The notes under the pieces are model-generated. The model saw nothing but the letters and a program-made list of their open reading frames with translations, was not told where the DNA came from and searched no databases. Shown here one piece after another: positions 1 through 12,659 of a stretch of 64,000 nt of DNA; the stretch's first letter is position 1; the number at the start of each line of letters is the position of its first letter. Source of the DNA: Liolophura sinensis (Eukaryota; Mollusca; Polyplacophora; Chitonida; Chitonidae). The DNA lies in contig NC_088299.1 in NCBI RefSeq assembly GCF_032854445.1, positions 16,421,608 through 16,485,607 of the forward strand. Reading direction: 5' to 3'. Position numbers and translations under genes: made by a program.

Positions 1-2529
1 GGTCAGGTTACTAGAAATGATTTTTAAGTTCGTGCAGGACATACATGTAATGACAAACTCTCCAGCTATTCACATTAAAAAAGTTACAATGCTATTTACC
101 TGGCAGTTTTGTCCTGTGCCAAACAGTTGGCCCCTGTAAAAGTCCTGCGTGTTGGGGGACATGGTCCTTGTTCTGCTGTTAATTAATTTCCAAGTTAATC
201 ATCAATTTTAATGGTAAAAAATTTTACATCCTTTTGTTTTTTTTTAAATATGTTTCTCTATCATCTTATTTTACAAATGCACTGTAACCTACATGTACCA
301 GTGTAACATTGAGAGTGACATATTGACAGCTACAATGTAGCTCATGTGAAATTAACACAGCCACTTGTGTACCGTTTGTGTGATCCAAAGGTATTACACA
401 TTAGCAGAGCTTGCACTGACTATTTGAGAAGAAGGCTACCATGGAAAAGTAGCCAGCTACCTGACAGTGAATTAAATGAAGTAAAATTAAAGCACTAATG
501 GGCAAAGTAGCTGGCTACCTGCTCCGTTTTTGTTTTGCTACCCTGATTCTTCAATCTTTTCAACTGCCTCTGCAACCAATACTTTGAAACACGCTCAGAG
601 AACCATGGGGTGTAGTGAAATAATTTTCATGACATAAACAAATCATTTTTCACTATCATTGTATGCATAAAAGAGCATAAGTGGTTGAAAAGGTTGACGC
701 TTTACAGTAGACTCACTTATCACAGACTTTATATACGATTAAAAAAGTATATGTGAATTAAAAATTCCCACACATGTACATTGAAATTTTATTTCATTTT
801 TTCTTCTTAAACATCTCCATCATCATTACTTCTGTAATATGACCAATGTGTTGACAGATAAACCAACAAGGTCAGGTATCACATATGTTGTCATAGTGAT
901 CATGCTGCCTCACTGAAAAGCTATGTCAGAAACAATAGCTTCCATGACACCAAAAAAAATTGAAACCTTGTCAAGCCATGCATTGTAATTGGCTGTTTGC
1001 CCACAGCTGAGTCAGACAAACGAAATAACACCCAGGGATTGGAAATTATAACATCTCTGGTTTCATCAAACCGTAGCTTCTGGTTCTATGTGACAGCAGT
1101 GATAGTCCATTTTCTTGGCCTTCTAGTGATATTCTAAACATTTTACGAGAGGTCTTGGAACCTCTTAAGATATCAAAACCACAAATAAGACTTGTTTTTA
1201 ATCCCTAGCCCATAAATTCATTTACAAGTGTTTTTGATACATGCTACAGAAGAAAGCAGAGAGTTGAATTCACAGAATAAGCTGTCTAGGGGTCTGGACA
1301 TGACCAATCAAATGTCAGATCGTGCTATTCAAATATGAAATCGTAGAGCACGTGTAACATATCACCCTTTACAGGGAATTCTTAAACAATGAAACATTTA
1401 CAAGATGGGGATGTTAAATATTTGGGTTAATATTTGTGATGTGGAATGAGCCAGAGTTTCCTACATGTACGAAGCAAATCGTAATGCAAATCGCTTGCGT
1501 CAAAATAGCATGTTTTATTCTTCCTTGTCAGCAGCAACATCACATATTTTCCCCATGATTTCAATGTATCTAAACGAAACTAATGTGTATCTAAACGAAA
1601 CGAAAGTGGCCAGTTTTATCAGGAGCTCCAGTTCTTGTCTCCCTCCCGACAAACATTACAGATCTATAAACCATGTAACTCTCTGATGCCACTAGGTTAA
1701 GAGATCACTACTAACACGGCCATTAGATCTGTAATATTGTCTGACCAAACCTGCCCAGACACCCAGTGCATTTTCTTTGCAAATAAAACATGCAAATACC
1801 AAGTTCAATTTGATGCTAGCAATCAGCACGCAAAGCTAATCAGCTAATGTAAATATGGTGTGTTAAGCACATATCAGAACATATCGGAGATCAATTGATG
1901 GGATGGAAAAGAGTGTTGGGATAAGAGAAACGTGGCTGAGGGAATTTTACACAACATGAAGCTGACAAGACAGCCACCCCAGCCCCCATCAAAACGAACA
2001 CCAAGGACCCCCCCTCCTGCCTCCCCTCCCCCAACCACCATACACACACACTCCCTCCCCACCCCATATCCAGCAGACTAATTTACTGGAATCACTTTGA
2101 ATTTGTTGTCAGAGCTAGGAAGGCCATGCTAAGGAACTGTCGAAAGGCAAATATTCCAATTACTAAATTACATCAGCAAACATTGTACATAATGTTCAGT
2201 TCTCATGTTGCCATAGGAACTATGTTTGCTCGGCCCATGACAGCTCTGCAGTAACTCTGCCGAATCACACCATACTCTGACATTTTATTACATAACAGCA
2301 AAAAAATTGTAGAGTTTATGCACAAAAATTTTAATGTTTGCCATCAAAAATGATACGACACGAAACCACTGTCCTATGAAACCGTAAAAATGTTTTTCAG
2401 CACAGAATTTTTTTGACTAAAATTGATGCTCTAGCATTCAAATTAAAAAGTAGAGCAGTAATGAACATGGCAGGGCTACCATTATAGAATCCCCATGTCG
2501 TCTGAGGCAAAGTTATAATGCAAATTGAG
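1..2529. other. No gene seen; unique AT-rich DNA
   Basis: I find no exon-like or conserved coding segment here on either strand; open frames are short and without recognisable motifs. The only compositional oddity is the C-rich tract listed separately. Confidence 0.5.
1971..2068. repeat. C-rich low-complexity tract
   Basis: About 100 bases of mostly C and A on the + strand, with several runs of four to seven C and a short CA run. The frame open across it on the minus strand is explained by this composition. Confidence 0.6.
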
Positions 2530-2760
2530 GGTTCTCTGTGGTCGAGGTGGTTAGCGTGCCAGCGCGGCACAATCATCCATGAGCCTCTCACCAATGAGGT
2601 CGCTGTAAGCCTAGCTCATGATGGCTTCCTCTGCCACCATCCTGCAGATGGTCGTGGGTTTCTTTCAGTTTCTTCTCACCATAATGCTGGTCACCATCAT
2701 ATAAGTGAAATATTCTTGAGTATGGCGTGAGACACAAAACAAATAAAGAAATAAATAATG
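2530..2760 (+). mobile_element. SINE-A (tRNA-derived, Nin-type domain), diverged copy
   Basis: The copy runs head to tail. A tRNA-like head reads CTGTGGTCGAGGTGGTTAGC. The middle contains GAGCCTCTCACCAATG, then GATGGTCGTGGGTTTC and CACCATAATGCTGG. The 3' domain has AAGTGAAATATTCTTGAGTA and the tail is A/T-rich (AAATAAAGAAATAAATAA). The same layout recurs many times in the window. The conserved 3' part resembles the Nin domain known from molluscan and other metazoan SINEs; that family name is from memory. Confidence 0.8.
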
Positions 2761-5700
2761 CAAAGCGTATAGTCATAATAATAACACCTTACTAAAGAAA
2801 CAGATAGGTACTCATGACTTTCTCGACTGCAGCAAGAAGCGCCACGTTATTGCTGTTGTTGTTTCTGCTGGGGACAGTGGACAAATACATGTTCTTCAAG
2901 ATTACTGGGTACATCAGAAATGCTAATACATCACAGTTTGTGACTGCACATCCGTCAACAGGCTTAAATATCTTCTTCATATTTTATGCAGATCCAATGT
3001 ACAACATACTTAATGTATGCAAATCATATGCATGTCTAAGGTGAGGTCACAGAGTGTGTAATGTCATGTGACATGCGATTTTGCTGACGTCAGGACGCTG
3101 CTAAATGTTGGGTCTTGTAGAACGAAATTGAAAATGTGAAGAAAGTCAACTTAGGAATTTTGCCAGGACATTTCAATATCTTACATGTACGTGTGCATGA
3201 GGATCAGGGTTAAGGGTGTCAGAAAGGGAGTTAGTCAGAACAAAAGACAGAAAACTTTCAGAAACCATGGACAGAAAAAAACAAGAAAAATCCCGCCTGC
3301 CAAAACTGCTGGCACTTTGGAAAATGTAGTTGCTATGATGTATTTTCTGTCATCTAGACCTGAACAGTGAGAGAGATTAATGTGGATTACTGTGATCAAA
3401 TCCTGTTTACTACACAGAAGGAAATGGTGAATTTGCATGGAAATACATCTTTAATTCAACTTAACAGTCATAACAGTATAAAGTCACAGGTGTAAATATC
3501 AGAAGCAATCTTATTAACTAGATACAACATACAGCAAATGTAGATTGTCCTCAGGTAATCGGTATGATATTAAAATCTGAAAAAAAGGTCACAAAGGATT
3601 TAAATACACCTGTACATGTACACAGAAGCCTTCTGTGTCATGCATTAAGATCATTATACGTAAAGGTGCTTACTGTGGGAAAGGTCCGCAGATTGGAATA
3701 GGAATGGGGTTTTTTTTCTCACCCTTTTTACATGCCAAAGTTTCTTATTTTAGATAAATTGTACATGATTGTACAAAGCAAGGCACTCAAGCTGAAAACA
3801 CTCTACTGTTTCAAATACCTGACCACATGCTGTGGCCAAAACATGTGACTTCCCTGGTTGACACGAAATGGTCTCCAGCATAACAAGTTACATCACTTGG
3901 CCAATGATAGTTCTGCCATGAAATGATGTACAAAACCACTGTATACCACTGTAGAGGAACCTTTATACACACATGTACAGGCAGGAAGTGCTACCAGCAC
4001 TGTGCATGTTGACAAGCAGCTAACATTATCTTATACATTTACATTTGACGTTTGGGTACATTAATTTATACTGGTACATTTAAATCTCATGTATTTAGTC
4101 CCATCAAAATGCTTCTCACTGATCTAGGTCTAGAGACCTTTAGAGATTTTCTACTAAAGCCATGTTCTGCTGATCTTGTGCCTCTTGTCATTCCCTCTCT
4201 TAGCTTCACTGGGCTGTTCCCCACCAACTTTTTCACACAAATAATTCACCGACAAACATGAGAGTACCTCCACATATTTAGAAATGTTTGTTAGAAATTT
4301 ACACACAAGTAGATATTGATGCATTGAAATGTGTAATATACACACCAATACATAAGTAAAAAAAATTAAAAACTTGAAAAACTGTTTGTAATTTAGCTGC
4401 ACATGTATGTCTAATAACAAGGAGGGTTTTTTATAGAATGGCTGAATTATTATTATATTAAAGCTAATACCGTATCATTGTGAACTTGTAAACAGACATC
4501 AGAAATCCAGTATGGTTCCCCACAATTAAACCCCAACATGCAGACTACAGGGAAGTCAGTGCAGTGTACATGTGTCGTGTAAAACAACAACAGTCATCAA
4601 CATTCATTCAGCACAGGTGGTGTGCTTAACTTCTCTGTTCACTCATACATTCACCAGCCTGACATGTGTCACATCTAAACACCCAGATACATACGTAGCT
4701 TCTGCGAATATCATTACCTTCACCTGTAACAACTGTGTGTAACCGTTACCGACGTGATAAAACAATTTGCATAACTGCAGATGCATTTAAATTTACAAAT
4801 ATATTTCAGGGCTCCTAAAAGCACTTGGGCGACTAAAATCATCACAGAATAATAATGATGATGATAATAATGATAATTATACAGTATTTTGTTTTGTACA
4901 GAGTGAAAATGGATGTGTGGACTTTACCTGAACATATGTTACATATAAGAAAACAACAACTAAAATAACATTATGATTTGTAACCAACCAATCCACAGGT
5001 AGATTTACAGGCCAATTAAGCTCTGGACAGCTTAGGAACCTAATTTGTGAGTACATGTAAATATCTATATTATATAGGAGCTGTGAAGAGCATCTCCATA
5101 CAGCTTCTTCATCCACAGCATTTATAGTGAAGGTTTCCCCCATCCCCTCCGCCAATGTACAATTTTTTGCTAAATGCCAAATATATATATGTATACTGCA
5201 AAGTAATTTCTGCAGCCAAAACAGCTGCATCTAAAGGTCATAACCTCTGATTGAACCTGGCTACTGACCTCCATTCAAGAACATCTGTTGCAGTACATAT
5301 TTACATGTCCATATTTGTTTTGCCTACACATCTGACACAACAAACTAGCTGTGAATAAATTCTTAATAAGAGCCAATATTCCCAATGGTACAGTTCATCA
5401 ACGCCATACATAACACGTCCATCTGCCTACATGGAGATGTCATCATGGACACAAGAAATATGTCGGCAATCCCCAAAAAACAAAATATGAAAATCTGTCC
5501 TCGATTATTATGCATAAGGAAACTTTCAGCCTCATCAATCAATACCCAATGAGTTCTGATGATCGAGACCCAAGGCTTTGGCCTACCTGTATATAAGACT
5601 GTAAGCTATCCAGGGCTCTACATATAGGATGCACCCTCATAATCATGCATACATGAGATTTTACATAAATGTACATTTTACGTGGGTCAGAAAAATCCAC

Positions 5701-5789
5701 ACAATCTTGAATGTGTGTAATTATCAAAATGTTTTAAACACAAGACCAATAAACTTTTTACCCACGGCGCTATAGTTGACCATTTTTTG
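2761..5789. other. No gene seen; unassigned DNA
   Basis: Three kilobases without a supportable exon, RNA gene or tandem array. Short open frames here lack recognisable domains. Confidence 0.45.
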
Positions 5790-5950
5790 CCATAATGGTG
5801 GAAGACACTTGACAGCCAACAAACTTCATATAAGACAACACAAAATGCCCAAAATGAGCAAACCCTGTCACCTGCTTAGAAAAAAGAGGTGAGGGCAACT
5901 CAGGGATTCCTCGTCTGAACCGACTCATGCCCTAAAAACTGTCAGGCAAA
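5790..5950 (-). mobile_element. SINE-C fragment (decayed)
   Basis: Shares the blocks CTTCATATAAGACAACACAA and the following CACCTGCT with the better copy near 21.2-21.5 kb. The tRNA-like head is not recognisable, so this is an old partial copy. Confidence 0.4.
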
Positions 5951-6093
5951 CATCATCACCACTGACTGATGATTTGCCATTGCTTTCCTGAATTTACACA
6001 CGTATATGTATGCTTGGGGTTTTACATCATACCTAATAATTTTTCAATCGTATGACCATGCACGTGTATAAGATTGTCAGCATGTGCAGTATA

Positions 6094-6127
6094 CATGTAT
6101 GTATGTATGTACGTATGTATGTATGTG
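6094..6127. repeat. (ATGT)n microsatellite
   Basis: About eight tandem ATGT tetramers with one ACGT interruption. Confidence 0.85.
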
Positions 6128-6560
6128 CAGCCTACCTATATTTACATTGCGATATACACCCCAGCCTTATAAATCTGCATGAAACAAAGATTTAAAGATC
6201 GACCTAAAAGCATCTGGTTCCAGGTGAAAGCTGTGGCTTGTCAACAATTTTGATCAGATTATTCAATAGAAGGGTATGTTGACCCGGACTGTATGCACAA
6301 GTGACACATGCTGCATGTAGACAGATGTTTCTATGTGTGATGTCAAAGCTTTCCAGAAATCTAAGGGTTGCCTGCGTAGGTTGTTTACAACAACTACTTG
6401 TAATTAGTAATGCTCGGGACAGTTATGTTGATTAAGGTTTCCCTGCTCCTAATGTTAATGGGGCCTAGGTGACAATATGCCATCAACAACACTCATGTGG
6501 TCATCTGCACAGTCAAACGTTTGTTTGATCACTTGTCTTCTGCCAATATATGATTTACCT

Positions 6561-6746
6561 TGATTTATTTATTTGATTGGTGTTTTTTACGCCTTACTCA
6601 AGAATTTTTCACTTATACGACAGCAGCCAGCATTATGGTGGGAGGAAAGCAGACAGAGCCTGGGATGAAACCTACAACAATCTGCAGGTTGTTGCCAGAC
6701 CTTCCCTCACATGGCCAGAGAGGATACCAGCATTATCCACCAATAA
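6561..6746 (-). mobile_element. SINE-A, 5'-truncated
   Basis: In minus orientation the A/T tail (TTTATTTATTTGATTGG on the + strand) is followed by ACTCAAGAATTTTTCACTTA and CAGCATTATGGTGGGAGG. The tRNA-like head is absent, as expected for 5' truncation during reverse transcription. Confidence 0.8.
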
Positions 6747-6749
6747 ATG

Positions 6750-7679
6750 AAGCGAATATCTGACATGTGCATGTATGTCTCACATGATAATGTTACTCAG
6801 TAACATGCCAAAGGTCAGCAGTTTACCCCAAGCTATCTGGTTTGATACAACTACTAAACTGCCCTCATAAGTGAAAAGTATTTGAATACAGTGTTAAACA
6901 ACAATCAGTTAATCAAAGTTATGAAAATGTGACAAAATAAAGAGGAAAAGTGATTACACACGTTGGTTTGTTTAAGTAGTTCAGTGTTTTGATGGTTTTT
7001 TGTAAACCTCAAAAATATTTCACCAAGTGCCCGGGACACATTATAACTTAATTCACTGGTAACAGAAAACCAACAAATAAGTCAGCATCAGTGGAAACAC
7101 TATTGAAACCTACAGCTAAAATTATGTTTCTTTTTCTTGGACAAAACAAAATGCTACTAAATACTTGGAGTCTTCACTGGGTTTCATAGATACTATGCCA
7201 TAATGCTGGATTTCAGTAATGGCCGGGAAACCCAGAAGTATGTACTGAATCAAACAGCGAAATAAGCAGATGGACAATAGTAATAAATAAATATTTAATC
7301 TCCATGCTTTCATTTAAAACAGACATTTATTTATTTTTATTTATCTATACTCGGTACTTCAATTTCACCATACACAGATCTGTACCTTTTTTAGTTTTAA
7401 TACAGATTAAAACAATTTATTCTTATAGTCATACACAGTGCAGTCATGTAAAATGCAGCCTGATGCATAAACATCTGAAACTTGCATGTTCCAGCTGAAA
7501 AAGGGAGTGAAAAATCACAAGATAATGCAATCAACTTGGCTAAAGTTCCACTTAGACTTAACAAATATGATGTGACAGGAAATACATTTGTTTGATTAGG
7601 GGGAAGGCAACGGCAAATGTCATTGGCAAACACACCACTATAAAATGACTGGCTAAGCAATCATAACCGAGGTCAATCC
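6750..7679. other. No gene seen; AT-rich DNA
   Basis: Nothing beyond AT-rich sequence and short T-rich runs near 7.31-7.34 kb. No exon or repeat could be supported. Confidence 0.45.
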
Positions 7680-8640
7680 GATGGGGTTTTGGCAAGCGTT
7701 CCAATAACACAATTTGCTAGATGGGTCAGAATTCCATCGGCAATCAAGCATGGACGAATTTGGTAATTGTATTCAAGCTCGCCTCAGAAGACTGTACAGT
7801 TTTAGTTGCAGGCAATCAAACTCACAAGTCTGCTTGGAGAACAATTACAATATATTCATGGCGAGCGTTCCCGCTACACCCCTTTCTCTCGCTTATCGGG
7901 TTCTGACCCAAGCCTCAGCTGGCTCTGTCTGACAGCCACTGAAATGGAAGCTGAGATGGCAATATCCAAAGGATTAGCCCAGTTTGGCCGAAAGCTGTCA
8001 CGGCAGGCTTGACCTGTAGCCTTTCAATCTAATCATAGATTCTACATCTGATTGCGACAAGCAAAAACCCGCTTCTTTACGCCCAAAATTCCTTTACACA
8101 AGAGTAAAACAAATGGAATCAACCAAGCAAAAACAGCTATGAGCAGATTGATCTGGTCTTCTCCTAATGGCATTTCCACTGATGGAATTAGGGACGCCCC
8201 AGCTGAGAATATTTGTCCAGTTTGGGCTGGCCCAATCACAGGGTGTCCCCAGACAGGGAGGAGATTGGACATTAGGCCATCGCCACCTGCCCAGCTACCA
8301 CTTCATTACTTCAACGCCCAGATCAATCATAGAAATCTACATCACTTTGGCCACCCTATGGCAATGGGGATTAACTGCTTCTTTCTTCAAAAATCTAATT
8401 AGAAGTCACCAGGAAAACTTGTCTGGCTCCCTTAGATGTCATGTATTTTACATTCTGTCCTCCATCCTTAGAAGAGAGGGTATACACAGGAGGTAGACCC
8501 TTTAGGGAACACTGTCTGAGATTCCTCCTTCCACTGCCCTCACTACCCAAGCCTATAAACAATGGCTGCTTCGTAATTCATCTGCCCCTTACCTCTGACA
8601 CAAACCCTCAAAGTAACAACAAATTTTCCCTGTGACTTCC
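7680..8640. other. Non-repetitive, higher-GC block of unknown role
   Basis: This kilobase differs from its surroundings. It lacks SINE, tandem or simple repeats, is richer in GC, and holds homeodomain-type words such as TCTAATTAGA near 8.39 kb. Several overlapping frames stay open for 60 to 116 codons, but none shows a family motif or splice context I trust. It could be a conserved non-coding element cluster or an unrecognised exon; I cannot decide from sequence alone. Confidence 0.25.
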
Positions 8641-8758
8641 TAGCGAGATACATATGTATGCTTGTCAGCACTCCAATACCATGTAGACATACTTCATCCA
8701 GATCAGCCAAAAAGCTGACAAAAACTCACCCCTCAAATACAGTATATAGGACTTAATG

Positions 8759-9000
8759 ATTTACTTATTTGACTGGTGTTTTACGCTGTACTCAAGAATA
8801 TTTCCATTATACAACAGAGTGAGTGAGTGAGTGCTTGGGGTTTAACGTCGTAATCAACAATTTTCCAGTCATATGACGATGATACGCAACAGAGGTCAGT
8901 ATTATATGGTGGGAGGAAACCGGGCAGAGCCCTGGGGAAACCCACGACCATCCGCACGTTAATGACAGACCTTCCCATGTATGGCCAGAGCGCACAGTAA
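8759..9000 (-). mobile_element. SINE-A interrupted by a SINE-B fragment
   Basis: The tail and 3' domain (8759-8811) and the rest of the element (8895-9000, with GGTGGGAGGAAACCGGGCAG) belong to one minus-strand SINE-A. A SINE-B piece lies between them, flanked by the 8-bp repeat CAACAGAG at 8812-8819 and 8887-8894. Confidence 0.8.
8820..8886 (-). mobile_element. SINE-B 3'-end fragment nested in SINE-A
   Basis: Contains the SINE-B tail (GTGAGTGAGTGAGTGCTTGG) and TTTAACGTCGTAATCAACAA in minus orientation. The flanking 8-bp direct repeat looks like a target-site duplication, so this is an insertion of a heavily 5'-truncated copy. Confidence 0.75.
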
Positions 9001-10085
9001 GACAAAATTGTGCAGGTATCAGTCTTCCAACAAAAATTTTTAAATAAATTATTTCCTTCATTTTATTGTTGCCACCAATCTCAATGTCACATATATTTAA
9101 AACATATCCCTGCACGACTATATATATATATATATATATCTTCTATATTTTGTGACACCTGGTCTGCTCATTTTAGCCAATATGTGTAATTCTAGCAGGA
9201 ATATGTAGCTCTTATTTTCTCACACGGTTAGACCATTTAATACATAACACACTAAGATCTTTACTTTTCCAAAAGGCTGTAAAGAAATGTAATATTCTAC
9301 TTTCTAGACTACTAATATCTGTCCCAAATTTTAGAAGAATTAGGGTAAATAAATGGCTGTATTAAGAATCCCAGCAAATTGCCCTTCTGGGTATCAGGGG
9401 AGTCTAATTAAGCTGTGTTATAACTAAGGTAAACAAAACATCTACACTTCACCAAATCAACATAAACCTGCATGTGAACGTTCAGTCAATCACTAAATCA
9501 ATGTCAATACCTCAACTCAAATTCTCCAAAAAAAAAAGCTATTATGAAACACAAATCTCAGCTACAAAAAATGAACCGAACACCAAAATGCCAAGGCTGG
9601 AACAAACACTGTCAATGTCTGCTGACACCTGATCACACTTTTTTCCTCATCTCACCTAACTCTCACACTCAAACACATCCTTCACTTTTTCTTCTCACTT
9701 CAAAACTGTAACCTTCTCTTTTTGGCCGTCCAGTCTGTACTGTGTACTGCAAGTGATACTAGTCAAACCAGAGATACTGTCATCATTTATTAGTATGATA
9801 CAGTCAAGGTATGGATATGCCGCCTTATGTTTAAGCAGGTCCTCACATTATATATTCAGATTGGGGTACTGATTGGGGTTCAGTACAGTACTCAAGAATA
9901 TTTCATCTTTGATTTATGGTCCAGGGGACCCCGAAGTAAAACAATCCGGCCTTTGGCAAGTATGTGATAAAATTTCTCACGTCTCTCTGACAAACAGATT
10001 TTGTACTGCAGAGCAAACTCAGTATGAATGCTGCACTGATGGAAGTAAGACGGATCTATGCATACATGTACAAACACAGGTTTGT
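9001..10085. other. No gene seen; contains a TA run
   Basis: Unassigned DNA with a (TA)n run at 9118-9139. A stray block, GTACTCAAGAATATTTCA near 9890, matches the SINE-A 3' domain, but the surrounding sequence does not extend the match. Confidence 0.45.
9118..9139. repeat. (TA)n microsatellite
   Basis: About eleven TA dinucleotides in a row. Confidence 0.9.
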
Positions 10086-10092
10086 GTGCCAG

Positions 10093-10161
10093 GCATCAAC
10101 CAAAATGGACAGTCAGGGATCAACCAAAATGGACAGCCAGACATCGACCAAAATGGACATT
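10093..10161. repeat. 24-bp tandem repeat, three copies
   Basis: ATCAACCAAAATGGACA-type units start at 10095, 10119 and 10143 (spacing 24). Because 24 is a multiple of three, frames through it stay open; this is not evidence of coding. Confidence 0.8.
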
Positions 10162-10164
10162 TTA

Positions 10165-11282
10165 CACTCCAGCGACCTTCATGTACAACCACACATAAAA
10201 TCTAAAACACTTATTTCCAACATTGCCTCCCAAAGTACTTGTAGAGGGGAGGAAATCTCAAGGAATCCCAATTCAAAACTGCAGGTATTGCAATGGAAAC
10301 ATTCTCAACCATGCACTGTGCCGAGGTCCTCCGTTTTCACCTGGTAATAAGTGATGACAGAAACCTGCACTAGGAATTACCACGATTCCAATTTCTGCAT
10401 TTTTCCAAAACCTTACTAATAATATAACCACCATCAACATTTACAAAGGGTGCTGCTACAAGAATGTCTGCTGAGAATTTAGACCCATGTAACATCACTG
10501 AGAAACCATTATCCCCACCTCAGCTGTGATCACGTTGGATTATTAATATTTTGCTCATAAAAATTTTCAAGACTAATGGAAAATAAATACCTGGTGTAAT
10601 TTTTCATTGGTATGATACTCTTGGAAAAAATTACCGTACACAAAAAAATAATTTCACCACAATTTTCTCTTCACTTCTTAAAAAAATTCTTCAAGCCAAT
10701 TTTTTCTTAGCTTTTTTTTCTTTTTATTTTTTTTTGTTCACGACATTTGCACTTTTTGTGCGGATCAGACAAGTTTGTTGCACAAGAACATATAAGTCGA
10801 TAACAGTGAGTACTGCCAAAGTAGAAAATGTAATTTGACAGAAAATTTGCAGCTCAGGTTTGGCACACAGTGTGTGAGGCTCAGCTGCTCTGGCCAGCAA
10901 TTCCATTTACTATATGACGTTGTGCCTGGTCTCCTAGGACTTGTTGTAATAAGACCATTAGTTTACGGCCTGCGCAGTAATTCAATTTTTCCACACGGAG
11001 GCAATCTGTTCCAGGGTAAGCTTTTCTCACCCTGCTACATTCCATCACACCAAAGCCAAAGCTTCTGTGCTAGGAGCTTCCAATCGCAAAACATTCCGCC
11101 AAACTTAAGCCATGCAGGACAAAACATGGCATCCTCAATGTTCAAGGTCTCACCATGATGCTTGAAATGCTCTTCACTAAGATTTTACAGGTGCCTTTAA
11201 GGTGTTTTTCCAAATACGCCAATATGCATGTACATCAATCCATGTACAAATAATTCCTTTCTCTTTTTTAACTACACAACAG
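10165..11282. other. No gene seen; mixed unique DNA
   Basis: Unassigned. A T-rich stretch lies at 10.68-10.74 kb, and a somewhat GC-richer, repeat-free block at 10.83-11.11 kb. No coding motif or splice pattern is convincing. Confidence 0.4.
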
Positions 11283-11410
11283 TGGTCAGTTTGAAGGTCA
11301 CTCCTATGGGAAAAGATTTTCAAGAGGAAACTTGAGTGCCTGGGGTAAACCACCCACCTTTGGCATGTTACTGATGAACTTTGATGACTGACATGTGACT
11401 TGCATCTACA
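11283..11410 (-). mobile_element. Decayed SINE-A-like fragment (variant subfamily)
   Basis: Shares GAGTGCCTGGGG, then AACCACC and TTACTGATGAACTTT with the copy near 51.32-51.44 kb, in the same order and spacing. Both look like a diverged relative of the SINE-A central domain. Ends are not defined. Confidence 0.35.
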
Positions 11411-11769
11411 ACATTCTCATCAATGTCCCAACAGCAACAAGAGTGGGTGAATCTAGAATTCCAACCCAGATCAAAGCTGTATCACAATTGAGGATAATGC
11501 CAGTGTTCAGAAATCACACCCCTAATACACGTTTACATATACAATGTACATCATTGAGCTACATGTAGATCCATCTCCCACTGACCAAAATATCCTGGAT
11601 TTGCAGAGCAGTTGTTTATGTGTATACTTCTGGCAGTTTTCCCTTGACATTTTTCTTGATGGATTGTTTGTTTACCTGCAACAAACTTCTGGCCATACAT
11701 GTATACATCGATATATTCTCGTAGCAGGCCAGTCGTATGTCGACATATCTGTAGTGCTGCCTCAATGGA

Positions 11770-12560
11770 ACATGTCTGTCCACCAGAAATACATGACACC
11801 CTTCTAGTCACAGTGGACTGACACAAGACTTTACTGGAATACCATGCCAAAGACACCAGAAATACATGTACATGACACACTTCTAGTCACAGTAGGCATG
11901 ACACTCTTCTAGCCACAATAGGCTGACACCAGGCCTCACTGGTATATAATGCCAAAGACATCAGAAATACATGTACATGACACCCTTCCAGTCACAGTAA
12001 ACTGCCACCAGGCCTCACCGCAAAAACATGCCAAAGACAACAGAAATACATGCACATGACACCCTTCTAGTCACAGTAAACTGACACCAGGCCTCACTGG
12101 AACAACATGCCAAAGGCACCACAAATACATGACAACCTTCCAGGCAGAGTATACTGACACCAGGCCTCCCTGGAATACAGTGCCACAGGCAACAGAAATA
12201 AATGAACATAACACCCTTCCAGTCACAGTAAACTGACACCAGACCTCACTGAAATACAATGCCAAAGACAACAGAAATACATGAACATAACACCCTTCCA
12301 GTCACAGTAAACTGACCCCAGACCTCACTGAAATACAATGCCAAAGACAACAGAAATACATGAACATGACACCCTTCCAGTCACAGTAAACTGACACCAG
12401 GCCTCACTGGAACAACATGCCAAAGACATCAGAAATACATGACACCTTTCTGGTCACAGTAGACTGCATGACATCAGGCCTGACCAGAACAACATGCCAC
12501 AGAGAGCAGAAACACATGACACCCTTCCAGTCACTGTATACTGACACCAGGCCTCCCTGG
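11770..12560. repeat. 73-79 bp tandem array derived from the inside of SINE-B
   Basis: About ten units. The landmark AGGCCTC (or AGACCTC) falls at 11931, 12010, 12089, 12162, 12241, 12320, 12399, 12476 and 12549. Each unit carries CATGCCAAAGACA, ACACCCTTCTAGTCACAGT and CTGACACCAGGCCT. These match, in order, the internal part of the SINE-B copy at 37.48-37.54 kb (CATGCCAAAGACACC, CTAGTCACATTATACTGACA). The array therefore looks like a minisatellite grown from an internal SINE segment. Its right end fuses with a SINE-A 3' part. Confidence 0.85.
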
Positions 12561-12657
12561 CTCTGCCCAGTTTCTCCCTACCATAATACTGGGTGCCTTC
12601 ATGTAGTGAAATATTCGTGAGTACGGGGTGAACACCAATCAAATAAATGACTAAATA
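12561..12657 (+). mobile_element. SINE-A 3' portion fused to the array
   Basis: Begins in the middle of SINE-A (CTCTGCCCAGTTTCTCCC) directly after the last array unit. It continues through GAAATATTCGTGAGTACGG to AATCAAATAAATGACTAAAT. The junction falls in CCTCCCTGG/CTCTGCCC, short homology shared by the two families. Confidence 0.8.
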
Positions 12658-12659
12658 GC

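Noticed and set aside
9885-9908. SINE-A copy
   Set aside because: Only an 18-base block (GTACTCAAGAATATTTCA) matches; too little for a call.
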